Part shown: positions 14,422 through 22,973 of the stretch, in pieces
How positions within the stretch are numbered: position 1 is the first letter of the stretch
Layout: each line of letters starts with the position of its first letter
DNA from: Rhizobium leguminosarum
GTDB lineage: Bacteria; Pseudomonadota; Alphaproteobacteria; Rhizobiales; Rhizobiaceae
DNA length: 64,000 nt
Assembly (NCBI RefSeq): GCF_001652265.1
Contig: NZ_LWBS01000011.1
Coordinates: 124,001 to 188,000, forward strand
Direction: 5' to 3'
Notes under the pieces: model-generated
Told to the model about the DNA's origin: nothing
Database searches by the model: none
The model's input: the letters and a program-made list of their open reading frames with translations, nothing else
Program-made: the position numbers and the translations under genes

Positions 14422-15966
14422 TCAACCGCGTTGCAAAATTCTGGCGCCGACCTGGCCTGTGGCAAGCTTCTCTGCCGGCGCTGGCCTGCCAAGCAGATAA
14501 CCTTGGCCGATGTCGCAACCCAGGTCCTGAAGCCGCTGAAGCTGGCTCTCCTCTTCGATACCCTCGGCCGTTATCGTAACGCCAAGTCCCACACCGAGAG
14601 CGATGATCGCCCTGATCACCTTGTCTTGCTTATCGTCGGTTTCGAATGAAGAGACGAAACTCCTGTCGATCTTGATCTTGTCGAACCGATAGTTGGATAG
14701 CTGTGAGAGGCTGGAATAACCTGTTCCAAAGTCGTCGAGAGCAATCCCGACCCCGGCATTCACCAGATCATCGAGGACGATTCATGCCGTAACGGCGTCC
14801 TGGATGATGGCGCTCTCTGTCACTTCCAGCTCGACCCGGTGCGCGGGCAGACCGACATCGCCCAATATCTTGAGAATTCTGAGCCCCAGTAACCGATCGC
14901 TCAGTTGGATCGGAGAAAGGTTGAATGACAGGACGAGCTCACTTGGCCAGGAAAGCGCATCGGTGCAGGCGTGGCGAAGCAGTTGGTCGGTCAATTCGAC
15001 GATCAGACCGGCCTCCTCCGCCACCGGAATGAATTCGTTCGGTGGGATGAATTCGCCGGAGGCCGTCTTCCAGCGTGCCAGCGCCTCGAAGCCGATAATC
15101 CTATTCGTTTTCAGGTCCACGAGCGGTTGATAGTAGGGAACGATCTCGGCCTTCTTGATGGCTGCTCTCAGATCAGCTTCCATCCGAATCCGCTTCGCCA
15201 ACTCGTCCTGCATCGAAGGCACGAAGGGCTTCACCAGATTGCGCCCCTGCTTTTTGGCGACATACATCGCACAGTCGGAATGTCGAATGACTTGACTGAG
15301 GTCATCGCCGTTCTCCGGAAAAAGCGCGAAACCGACACTGGCGCCGAGGTCAACGGCGACACCATTGAATGTGAACGGTTTGCCGATCACGGTCACTATG
15401 CGGTTCGCCAACGCGACAAGATCGGGATTTCCGGTTCGCCGCGCCAGAACAACGAATTCGTCTCCACCAAGGCGGAAAACGTGTTCACGGGGAAAGAGGG
15501 AAGAGAGCCGCTGAGCAACAGTCTTCAGCACCGCATCACCGTGATCGTGCCCCAGGAGGTCATTGACCTTCTTGAAGCCGTCGAGATCGATGCTGAACAC
15601 GGCGTAGGTTTCTTCCCTTTGATCGGTCATCGCTTGCGCGCATACGGAATCCAGAAACCTGCGGTTAGGCAGTTCGGTCAGCGTGTCGTGACAGGCAATC
15701 CAGTCTACGTTCTTTTCGGCCTGCAGCCGGCGGTTGACCTCCCTCGAAAGATCCCGGATTCTCAGCGCGGAATAAATGAGCCCGAGAAACCCGGAGATAT
15801 TGAGGGCGAGGAGCGCGTGGTCCAGCGGATAGTCATGATGCTTCTCGATGAACCGATCCAGCCCTTCATGCCATTGGAGGAACCAAGATAGGCAGAAGAG
15901 AAGCAGGAAGACCGCGAGCCAGGCAACGATCTCCATTTGCGGTCTGGTTGGTTGGATGCGAGGCAT
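14422..15966 (-). pseudogene. GGDEF-EAL cyclic-di-GMP protein interrupted by an in-frame TGA
   Basis: The gene encodes two N-terminal membrane segments, a GGDEF domain with intact RLGGDEF (about residue 165) and an EAL domain starting YYQPLVDL...FEALARW. The frame meets TGA at codon 395 (14782-14784), right after VTESAIIQDAVTA. It then continues in the same frame with IVLDDLVNAGVGIALDDFGTG, KIKIDRSFV, TAEGIE and GQGYLLGRP to a normal stop at 14422. All EAL catalytic residues are therefore encoded, but half lie beyond the stop. The truncated 394-aa product would keep the cyclase domain and lose phosphodiesterase function. A sequencing error or strain polymorphism is the alternative. Confidence 0.8.
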
Positions 15967-16395
15967 ATGAACAGGCTCCTGTTATGTGAAGAGCCGTCAT
16001 GGCCAGTTTGGTACGCTCGTATCACCGAATGCCGACGACGGATGGCGCAACTTCGCGGCATCGGCGGTCACGCCATGATCGAAGACCGCCTCAATTCATT
16101 CGGGCGGAATAAGAGGGCCGGTATCGCAGTGGCTGATGAAGCCGCGCAGCACCGACAAATCCCAAAGATCATCTGTTCGGTTGATAGGTTAATGGTGGGT
16201 TGCCTTTACGAAGGCACGGGAGTTTCGCTGCGCACAATGGATATCTTTGCCGTAAATCGGATGAGGATTCGGTTCCCGTCCATCGGTCGCCGCACACAGC
16301 CATTCTCTCGATCGGGTGAAGAATCCGCCGGAGGATCGGCATCGAACCGACCGCTGTCAGACCCCGGATGGGTGCAGGGCGCGTCCCAGAGCCGA
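15967..16395. other. Intergenic region, no supported gene
   Basis: The 429-bp gap lies between two leftward genes. Long frames here are shadows of the flanking gene or low-complexity translations. It should carry the promoter of the GGDEF-EAL gene. Confidence 0.45.
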
Positions 16396-17070
16396 TCAAC
16401 CCGCCAGCATGTTGTCCCCCAGGCTGTAGCAGTGGCTCGCCTGATAGGCGTTCCGACCTCGGTTCATGTGCGTCACATTGAAAGTCCGTATGGCGCGCAA
16501 GATACGGCGCTCCGCGAGGAATTTGCGGATCGAGGCGGGGCCCCGCACAGTGATGCCGAAGATGTCCTCGCCGCGCGGAAAAAAATAACCGACGTCTTCG
16601 GTCGTCGTGACGCAATGCTCGAGAAAAGCCTCGTCCACATCGCCCTGCGCGGGTGAATGGTCCGTGGTGAAATGCGAAAGATGCACCAGGAATCGTGCAC
16701 GCAGGCCCTCGCCGTCGGCGTAGAGCGTGAAAAGCTCCATCCAGCTCGCATTAACGCGGACGAGCGGCTTGTCGGAAGTCGAGGGCAGACATGAAACCGA
16801 CCAGTAGTGACGCTCGGTCTTGCGCGGGATGGGGATGCAGGTTTGCCCGTATACCCTCAGAATTTCCAGAACGTCTTGCACTTGCGGGCGACGAAGCAGC
16901 TTCTCGAACCGCGCGACGTACTTGAACCGCTGTTCCAGGGACTCCAAACGCTCTTCGGCGTCGATCAAGTCCGCCTCGCCTTCTATCCAATCGCGCTGCT
17001 GCTCAGGATCCAGAAACTTGCGCAGACCAGTGGTGCTGCGACGAGGAGGCGTGCTCATGTCAGGTGCCAT
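16396..17070 (-). CDS. Conserved hypothetical protein, 224 aa
   Basis: I do not recognise this protein. It begins with a polar, proline- and arginine-rich stretch and then a charged probable coiled coil (DWIEGEADLIDAEERLESLEQRF, about residues 27-50). A mixed alpha/beta region follows with CIPIPRKTERHYWSVSCLP, RVNASWMELFTLYADGEGLRARFLVHLS, GYFFPRGEDIFGITVRGP and a C-terminal HMNRGRNAYQASHCYSLGDNM. No signal peptide, membrane segment or known catalytic motif is evident. The coding character is good and the opposite frames are poor. It lies upstream of the broken GGDEF-EAL gene on the same strand. Confidence 0.65.
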   Translation of the reverse strand: MAPDMSTPPRRSTTGLRKFLDPEQQRDWIEGEADLIDAEERLESLEQRFKYVARFEKLLRRPQVQDVLEILRVYGQTCIPIPRKTERHYWSVSCLPSTSDKPLVRVNASWMELFTLYADGEGLRARFLVHLSHFTTDHSPAQGDVDEAFLEHCVTTTEDVGYFFPRGEDIFGITVRGPASIRKFLAERRILRAIRTFNVTHMNRGRNAYQASHCYSLGDNMLAG

Positions 17071-17280
17071 GTGAGATCCGTGTCTTCATCGCTTAACCGG
17101 CCTGATCCCGCACGTGTCCATGCAGTCACGCGACGTCGGCTCCTGGTGGTGAGACGCCGTTCGCAGCCGGGCGGTTTGCCGGCGCGGTGCACCAACGCAC
17201 CGGCCGCACCATAACATCTATCGAGCGAATGGCGAAAGACCGACCTTCAGCTGGCCCGAAAGCCAAAGCTTACCAACCAC

Positions 17281-17313
17281 CAAACCGCTGCGCACTTTTG
17301 CCGGAATTGTTCT
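17281..17313. repeat. Partial inverted copy of the GCAATTCC interspersed repeat
   Basis: AAACCGCTGCGCACTTTTGC then CGGAATTGTTC is the reverse-orientation form of the repeat seen at 7388. It abuts the stop codon of the FucU-like gene. Confidence 0.5.
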
Positions 17314-17788
17314 AGTAGACGAACGGATCGACTCCGGCCGCGGCATGGGTTCCCGGCTCTTTCGGATAGATCACGCCCTTGCGCAGGATGATGTTGGCAT
17401 AGAGCCTGGGCTCGCCGGTCTGGATCACCGCATGGGCGGTCTTCACCCTTCCGTAGAAATCCTGGCCGATCAGCGGCACCACCTGCCGGTGCGGTTCGTG
17501 GCGGGCGCAGCAGTCGATCATCTCCTCGTGCACGGGGTCGAGCTTGTCGCGCTCGGCCTTGACGGTCGAGCGGAAGATCGCATCAGTCACGAAATCGTCG
17601 ATCGGCAGCACGCTGAGCACGGCGTTAAGAACCGGGATGAGGTGGTGGCCGTCGAGCCGGATCAGCCGGCGGGCATGTTCGACGCCGGGATAATTGCCGT
17701 CGACGATGGCGATCTCGTCACCGTGGCCCATGGCGCGAAGCGTAAAAAGCAGCTCCGGGCTCAACAGCGGATCAAGTCCTTTCAGCAT
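17312..17788 (-). CDS. RbsD/FucU family sugar mutarotase
   Basis: This 158-aa protein begins MLKGLDPLLSPELLFTLRAMGHGDEI, the RbsD/FucU signature with catalytic His22 and the following Asp24. FucU and RbsD interconvert anomers of free sugars such as fucose and ribose in the cytoplasm. Its start overlaps the end of frcR by 17 bp, so it is cotranscribed with the regulator of the fructose/ribose/mannose transporter. This suggests it equilibrates a sugar imported by Frc. A paralog of the same family (53428-53874) lies in the probable fucose cluster. The LYANIILRKGVIYP C-terminal segment is typical of FucU-type members. Confidence 0.85.
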   Translation of the reverse strand: MLKGLDPLLSPELLFTLRAMGHGDEIAIVDGNYPGVEHARRLIRLDGHHLIPVLNAVLSVLPIDDFVTDAIFRSTVKAERDKLDPVHEEMIDCCARHEPHRQVVPLIGQDFYGRVKTAHAVIQTGEPRLYANIILRKGVIYPKEPGTHAAAGVDPFVY

Positions 17789-19019
17789 GGTCTACCTCCT
17801 TGAAGAGTACGTTCTGGTCGGTGAGGTAACGCGCAAAGATCGGCAGGCTGGCGCCGCCGATGGCGCGCGCCTGCGCGCCGACCGCGCCCTCGATGATTTC
17901 AGGCATGACGACGCCCTGCAGGTCGAGCTTGGCAGCTTCGTCGATGGTGGCCTGCACCACGCGGCTGCGCACCCAATCGGGAAAGCCGCCATCGATGACG
18001 GCCGCACTGAAATCGACGATCGAGGCGGCGGCGACGATCGCCTGCGCCAGCGCCTTGGCGCTATCCTGGATCCAGGCTTCCATCGGCTCGCCGAAATCCA
18101 CCCAGTCGTCGGCGGAATACCAGAGCGGCTCGGGATCGATGCCGCGCTCGCGCAGCATGTTTTCGAGCACGAAGATCGAGGCGATTTCGAGCAACTGCTT
18201 CGTCTCGCCGTTCTTGCCGCGCACCGGCAGCGGCCCGATCGCGCCTGCCGTTCCGGTGCGGCCGGAAAAGATCGCCGAATTGAGCACGATGCCGCCGCCG
18301 ATGAAGGAGCCGATGAAGAAATAGACGAAATCCGGGTAGGACGGCCCGACGCCGAAGACCAGTTCGGCGCCGCAGGCGCTGGTCGCATCGTTCTGCAGGA
18401 AGACTGGATGCGAGACGCGGGCGGCGATGTCCGCCTGCAGGTCGACGTCGCGCCAGACCTCCATGGCGCCGGCCGGCGCGCCCACCTCTTCGGCCCAGTT
18501 CCAGAGCTCGAAAGGGGCGGCGATGCCGAGGCCGGCGATGCGGCCGCGCTGCTTGTCGTCGAGCCGGTCCTCAAGCTCCCCGATGCCCGAGGTGACGAAG
18601 GCGAGGATTTCATCCGGCAGCGGATAGGCATAGGTCCGGTGCAGCTGCATGCGGATGCGGCCGACGAAATCCATCAGCACCAGATCGGCGCTGCGCCGGC
18701 CTATCTTCAGGCCGAAGGAATAGACGGCATCGGGATTGATATGCATCGGGATCGACGGCTGGCCGACACGGCCGCGCACCGGTTCCCCGCGCGACAGCAG
18801 CCCTTCCTTCTCCAGCACCCGCATGATCACGGAGACGGTCTGCGCCGACAGCCCGCTGCGGCGTGCGATATCGGCCTTCGACAGTGCGCCGTAGAGACGC
18901 ACCAGCGACAGCACGAGCCGTTCGTTATAGGCTCGCACCCTGACCTGGTTCGCACCTCCGGCCGGATTCAGAATTGGTGGCGGGACCGGCGTGTGTTCCG
19001 GTCCATCCAAGGACGACAT
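17772..19019 (-). CDS. frcR: ROK-family regulator of the fructose operon
   Basis: This 415-aa protein has an N-terminal MarR-like winged HTH (LYGALSKADIARRSGLSAQTVSVIMRVLEKEGLL, about residues 41-75) and a ROK sugar-kinase-like domain with the fold segments GLGIAAPFELW, FLQNDATSACGAEL and FIGSFIGGGIVLN. It diverges from frcB and matches, in position and family, the ROK regulator next to frcBCAK in Sinorhizobium meliloti. It probably binds the intergenic inverted repeat and responds to fructose or a phosphorylated derivative. The canonical ROK cysteine cluster that binds zinc is not evident. Confidence 0.85.
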   Translation of the reverse strand: MSSLDGPEHTPVPPPILNPAGGANQVRVRAYNERLVLSLVRLYGALSKADIARRSGLSAQTVSVIMRVLEKEGLLSRGEPVRGRVGQPSIPMHINPDAVYSFGLKIGRRSADLVLMDFVGRIRMQLHRTYAYPLPDEILAFVTSGIGELEDRLDDKQRGRIAGLGIAAPFELWNWAEEVGAPAGAMEVWRDVDLQADIAARVSHPVFLQNDATSACGAELVFGVGPSYPDFVYFFIGSFIGGGIVLNSAIFSGRTGTAGAIGPLPVRGKNGETKQLLEIASIFVLENMLRERGIDPEPLWYSADDWVDFGEPMEAWIQDSAKALAQAIVAAASIVDFSAAVIDGGFPDWVRSRVVQATIDEAAKLDLQGVVMPEIIEGAVGAQARAIGGASLPIFARYLTDQNVLFKEVDHAERT

Positions 19020-19050
19020 GGCCGCTCCTCCCGATCGTTGGCCTATGCCC

Positions 19051-19131
19051 TAATTCGATGGAGCATGCCACATCGAATTAATAATTCAATTGGATTTATT
19101 TATTGACAAGCCAATTTCTTTTCGCTCTTAA
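19051..19131 (+). promoter_or_regulatory. frcR-frcB intergenic operator and frcB promoter
   Basis: TAATTCGATG (19051-19060) and CATCGAATTA (19071-19080) are a perfect 10-bp inverted repeat with a 10-bp spacer, 31 bp from the frcR start. TTGACA at 19103-19108 with TCTTAA 17 bases later (19126-19131) is a sigma70-like frcB promoter with a weak -10. AATTCAATTGGATTT between them gives a second half-site. FrcR binding is inferred. Confidence 0.6.
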
Positions 19132-19247
19132 TTGCCGTCGTCAAGGGCACGGGACCGCTGGGAGGCATTAGCGATCCACGGCGAAGTGTCATATCTTAAG
19201 CTTCCGGCCCCGCAGGGGCGGCGCCGGCAAACTCTGGGAGGAGTTCC

Positions 19248-20267
19248 ATGAAGAAGTCTGTTCTCGCTTTCGGCGCGCTCGCGCTTGGTGTCACCTTTTC
19301 CGCTCCTGTCATGGCGGCTGACGTTGCCGCCTGCCTGATCACCAAGACCGACACCAACCCCTTCTTCGTCAAGATGAAGGAAGGTGCGACGGCCAAGGCC
19401 AAGGAACTCGGCGTCTCGCTGAAGTCCTATGCCGGCAAGGTCGACGGTGACAGCGAAAGCCAGGTGGCCGCGATCGAAAGCTGCATTGCCGACGGCGCAA
19501 AGGGCATCCTGATTGCTGCTTCCGACACCAAGGGCATCGTCTCTTCGGTCAAGAAGGCCCGTGATGCCGGCCTGCTGGTCATCGCTCTCGACACGCCGCT
19601 CGAGCCGGCCGATGCCGCCGACGCCACCTTCGCCACCGACAACCTGCTCGCCGGCAAGCTGATCGGCCAGTGGGCCAAGGAAACGATGGGCGACAAGGCC
19701 AAGGATGCCAAGGTCGGCTTCCTCGACCTGACCCCGTCGCAGCCGACGGTCGACGTTCTGCGCGACCAGGGCTTCATGATGGGCTTCGGCATCGATACGA
19801 AGGACCCGAACAAGATCGGCGACGAGGACGATGCTCGTATCGTCGGTCATGACGTGACCAACGGCAATGAAGAAGGCGGCCGCAAGGCCATGGAAAACCT
19901 TCTGCAGAAGGATCCGAGCATCAACGTCATCCACACGATCAACGAGCCGGCCGCTGTCGGCGCCTATCAGGCGCTGAAGGCCGTCGGCATGGAAAAGAAC
20001 GTGCTGATCGTCTCGGTCGACGGCGGTTGCCCGGGCGTGAAGTCGGTCAAGGAAGGCGTCATCGGCGCCACCTCGCAGCAATATCCGCTGATGATGGCAG
20101 CCCTTGGCGTCGAAGCGATCAAGAAGTTCGCCGACAATGGTGAAAAGCCGAAGCCGACCGAAGGAAAGTCCTTCTACGACACCGGCGTCTCGCTCGTCAC
20201 CGACAAGCCGGTTTCCGGCGTCAAGTCGATCGACACCAAGGAAGGCACGGACAAGTGCTGGGGCTGA
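19248..20267 (+). CDS. frcB: Fructose/ribose/mannose ABC transporter, periplasmic binding protein
   Basis: This 339-aa protein has a Sec signal peptide ([20 protein letters not shown], cleavage after AMA-like PVMAA near residue 23) and a type I periplasmic sugar-binding fold. The start [21 protein letters not shown] is followed by [12 protein letters not shown] and a late [20 protein letters not shown] precedes the ATG at ideal spacing. It begins frcBCAK, the rhizobial fructose uptake operon, whose transporter also accepts ribose and mannose. A strong hairpin after the gene likely keeps binding-protein mRNA in excess over the membrane components. Confidence 0.93.
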   Translation: MKKSVLAFGALALGVTFSAPVMAADVAACLITKTDTNPFFVKMKEGATAKAKELGVSLKSYAGKVDGDSESQVAAIESCIADGAKGILIAASDTKGIVSSVKKARDAGLLVIALDTPLEPADAADATFATDNLLAGKLIGQWAKETMGDKAKDAKVGFLDLTPSQPTVDVLRDQGFMMGFGIDTKDPNKIGDEDDARIVGHDVTNGNEEGGRKAMENLLQKDPSINVIHTINEPAAVGAYQALKAVGMEKNVLIVSVDGGCPGVKSVKEGVIGATSQQYPLMMAALGVEAIKKFADNGEKPKPTEGKSFYDTGVSLVTDKPVSGVKSIDTKEGTDKCWG

Positions 20268-20288
20268 GCCCTGATTGTTGAAAGCAGA

Positions 20289-20318
20289 CCGGCCGGGGCT
20301 TGATCCCCGGCCGTTTTC
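20289..20318 (+). terminator. Attenuating terminator between frcB and frcC
   Basis: CGGCCGGGG and CCCCGGCCG form a perfect nine-base stem around CTTGAT, followed by TTTTC. It sits 23 bp after frcB, and should partly terminate or stabilise the 3' end of frcB mRNA. Confidence 0.75.
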
Positions 20319-20422
20319 GACGGACGATGTGCCGTCGCCTCACGAACCGGCTAATCAAAGACCGGATGGATATCGGTGACGGCCCCCGCGCGAGTTCGGC
20401 GCGCGGATGCGGAGGAGGAACC

Positions 20423-21487
20423 ATGACCGGAACACAGGAATTCGAACGTGTCCTCGACGGCAGCGACAAGAGCGTTGCCTCCTTCGAGCACGAGAAAGTC
20501 TCGCTGATCAAGCGCGCGCAGCATTTTCTCCACTCGACGCCGGCCGCCGTGCCGCTGATCGTGCTGGTGCTGGCGATCATCATCTTCGGGATCACCATCG
20601 GCGGACGGTTCTTCTCGTCCTATACGCTGACGCTGATCCTGCAGCAGATCGCCATTGTCGGTATTCTCGGCGCCGCCCAGACGCTGGTCATCCTGACGGC
20701 CGGCATTGATCTTTCGATCGGCGTCATCATGGTGATCTCGGCGGTGATCATGGGCAATGTCGCCATCACCTACGGCATACCGACGCCGATCGCGGTCGCA
20801 GCCGGCATGCTTGTCGGCGGCCTTTGCGGATTGCTGAACGGCTTCCTCGTCGCCTACATGAAACTGCCGCCCTTCATCGTCACGCTCGGCACCTGGAACA
20901 TCGTCATGGCGACGAATTTCATCTATTCCGCCAATGAGACGATCCGCGATACCGACGTCGACGAAAAGGCGCCGCTGCTTCATCTTTTCGCCGTGAGCTT
21001 CAAGCTCGGCAGCGCCGTGCTGACCGTCGGCGTCATCGCCATGGTGCTGCTCGTCGTGGTGCTCTGGTATGTCCTCAATCACACCGCCTGGGGCCGGCAT
21101 GTCTATGCCGTCGGCGACGATCCGGAAGCGGCCAAGCTCTCCGGCATTCAGACCAAGAAGGTGCTGCTGACCGTTTACGCCATCTCGGGTGTCATTGCCG
21201 GCTTGGCCGCCTGGGTCTCGATCGGCCGCAACGGCTCGATCTCGCCGTCCTCGGCCGTCACCGATTTTAACCTCCAGGCGATCACTGCGACTGTGATCGG
21301 CGGCATCTCGCTGTTCGGCGGCCGCGGCTCCATTCTCGGCACGCTCTTCGGTGCCATGATCGTCGGCGTCGTCTCGATGGGTCTCAACATGCTCGGCGCC
21401 GACCCGCAATGGAAAGTCCTTTTGACAGGCGTGCTGATCATTGCCGCCGTCGCCATCGATCAGTGGATCAGAAAGGTTTCGGTGTAA
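20423..21487 (+). CDS. frcC: Fructose ABC transporter permease
   Basis: This 354-aa RbsC/AraH-type permease has about ten hydrophobic segments. Hallmarks are GAAQTLVILTAGIDLSIGVIMVIS, LPPFIVTLGTW, and the cytoplasmic coupling region AVGDDPEAAKLSGIQTKKVLL. The ATG at 20423 follows GGAGGAGGAA, and the upstream in-frame extension to 20300 lacks support and would include the terminator stem. It pairs with FrcA in the inner membrane. A hydrophilic N-terminal ~40 residues precedes the first membrane segment, longer than usual for the family. Confidence 0.92.
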   Translation: MTGTQEFERVLDGSDKSVASFEHEKVSLIKRAQHFLHSTPAAVPLIVLVLAIIIFGITIGGRFFSSYTLTLILQQIAIVGILGAAQTLVILTAGIDLSIGVIMVISAVIMGNVAITYGIPTPIAVAAGMLVGGLCGLLNGFLVAYMKLPPFIVTLGTWNIVMATNFIYSANETIRDTDVDEKAPLLHLFAVSFKLGSAVLTVGVIAMVLLVVVLWYVLNHTAWGRHVYAVGDDPEAAKLSGIQTKKVLLTVYAISGVIAGLAAWVSIGRNGSISPSSAVTDFNLQAITATVIGGISLFGGRGSILGTLFGAMIVGVVSMGLNMLGADPQWKVLLTGVLIIAAVAIDQWIRKVSV

Positions 21488-21489
21488 TC

Positions 21490-22272
21490 ATGGCTCGCGA
21501 ACCCCTTCTCACCGCCCGCGGTCTCGTCAAGCGTTATGGCCGCGTGACCGCGCTCGACAATGCCGATTTCGACCTCTATCCGGGTGAAATCCTCGCCGTC
21601 ATCGGCGATAACGGCGCCGGCAAATCCTCGCTCATCAAGGCGATTTCAGGCGCCGTCACGCCCGATGAAGGGGTGATCACGCTGGAAGGCCAGCAGGTGC
21701 AGTTCCGCTCGCCGATGGAAGCGCGCGAGGCCGGCATCGAGACCGTCTATCAGAATCTGGCGTTGTCGCCGGCGCTCTCCATCGCCGACAACATGTTCCT
21801 CGGCCGCGAGATCCGCAAAAAGGGCGTGCTCGGCTCGCTGTTCCGCATGCTCGACCGGCCGGCCATGGAAAAGCTGGCGCGCAACAAGCTGTCCGAACTC
21901 GGCCTGATGACCATCCAGAACATCAACCAGGCGGTGGAGACGCTGTCGGGCGGCCAACGCCAGGGTGTCGCCGTCGCCCGAGCCGCCGCCTTCGGCTCGA
22001 AGGTTATCATCATGGACGAACCGACGGCCGCTCTCGGCGTCAAGGAAAGCCGCAAGGTGCTGGAGCTGATCCTCGACGTGCGCGCCCGCGGCCTGCCGAT
22101 CGTGCTGATCTCCCACAACATGCCGCATGTCTTCGAAGTGGCCGACCGGATCCATATCCACCGTCTCGGCCGGCGGCTGACGGTGATCGATCCGAAGGAA
22201 TACACGATGTCCGACGCCGTCGCCTTCATGACCGGCGCCAAGGCGGTGCCGACGGAGCCGGTCGCCGCATGA
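21490..22272 (+). CDS. frcA: Fructose ABC transporter ATP-binding protein, single-domain
   Basis: This 260-aa ATPase carries Walker A GDNGAGKSS, signature LSGGQRQGVAVARA and Walker B VIIMDEPTAALG. Unlike RbsA-type proteins of about 500 aa it has a single nucleotide-binding domain, as described for FrcA, so it must work as a homodimer. The ATG is two bases after the frcC stop and its own stop overlaps the frcK start (ATGA), indicating tight translational coupling. Confidence 0.93.
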   Translation: MAREPLLTARGLVKRYGRVTALDNADFDLYPGEILAVIGDNGAGKSSLIKAISGAVTPDEGVITLEGQQVQFRSPMEAREAGIETVYQNLALSPALSIADNMFLGREIRKKGVLGSLFRMLDRPAMEKLARNKLSELGLMTIQNINQAVETLSGGQRQGVAVARAAAFGSKVIIMDEPTAALGVKESRKVLELILDVRARGLPIVLISHNMPHVFEVADRIHIHRLGRRLTVIDPKEYTMSDAVAFMTGAKAVPTEPVAA

Positions 22273-22901
22273 ATGCACGCATCGATGAAATCGCCGGCGC
22301 AGTTCTTGACCGCGCCGGCCATTCTAAACGTTTCCTGGTCGCCATTGCCGGACCGCCGGGTGCCGGCAAATCGACCATGGCCGACAATCTGGCGGAAGCG
22401 CTGAAGGCCAGGGGCGAAAGTGCCGAAGTCCTGCCGATGGATGGCTTCCACATGGACAACGCCATCCTGATCGAACGCGGCCTGCTGGCGCGCAAGGGGA
22501 TCCCCGAGACCTTCGATGTCCGCGGTTTCCTCGATATCATCCGCGCCGTCAGGCTGGCCGACCAGGAGGTTCTGGTGCCGGTCTTCGACCGCTCGCGTGA
22601 ACTCGCCATCGCCTCGGCTCGCCCTGTTTCCCCCGATCATCGCTTCATCATCGTCGAGGGCAATTATCTGCTCCTTTCGCTGGGCAAATGGGCCGAACTC
22701 GAAGGCGTCTTCGACTTTTCGATCATGCTGGCGCCGCCGATCGAGGTGCTCGAGGAGCGGCTCTGGGCGCGCTGGCGCGGCTATAACCTCACCGAAGAGG
22801 CCGCCAGCGCCAAGGTCTACGGCAACGACCTGCCGAACGGCCGGCTGATCCTCGAAAACCGCCGCCCGGCCGATGTGACGCTGGAGATCGCGCTGGTGTG
22901 A
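22269..22901 (+). CDS. frcK: FrcK, P-loop kinase of the fructose operon
   Basis: This 210-aa protein has a P-loop, GPPGAGKST (about residues 28-36), and the layout of the uridine-kinase/pantothenate-kinase-like family: LPMDGFHMDNAILIERG, RKGIPETFDVRGFL and IVEGNYLLL. FrcK is the fourth gene of the S. meliloti frc operon and is a predicted sugar or nucleoside kinase; its natural substrate is not settled. The ATGA overlap with frcA shows cotranslation. The substrate loop differs from bacterial PfkB fructokinases, and a PfkB-type frk lies 7 kb downstream. Confidence 0.88.
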   Translation: MNARIDEIAGAVLDRAGHSKRFLVAIAGPPGAGKSTMADNLAEALKARGESAEVLPMDGFHMDNAILIERGLLARKGIPETFDVRGFLDIIRAVRLADQEVLVPVFDRSRELAIASARPVSPDHRFIIVEGNYLLLSLGKWAELEGVFDFSIMLAPPIEVLEERLWARWRGYNLTEEAASAKVYGNDLPNGRLILENRRPADVTLEIALV

Positions 22902-22973
22902 TGCGGCAGCAATTGTTTTCATGTAAAAGATAGTGCTATCGAGGCCGCAGACGCATCGTTTCGGAGGCCTGCC

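Noticed and set aside
15937..16656. Plus-strand frame of 239 codons in the gap near the GGDEF-EAL gene
   Set aside because: It overlaps both flanking minus-strand genes, has no ribosome site, and no recognisable protein features.
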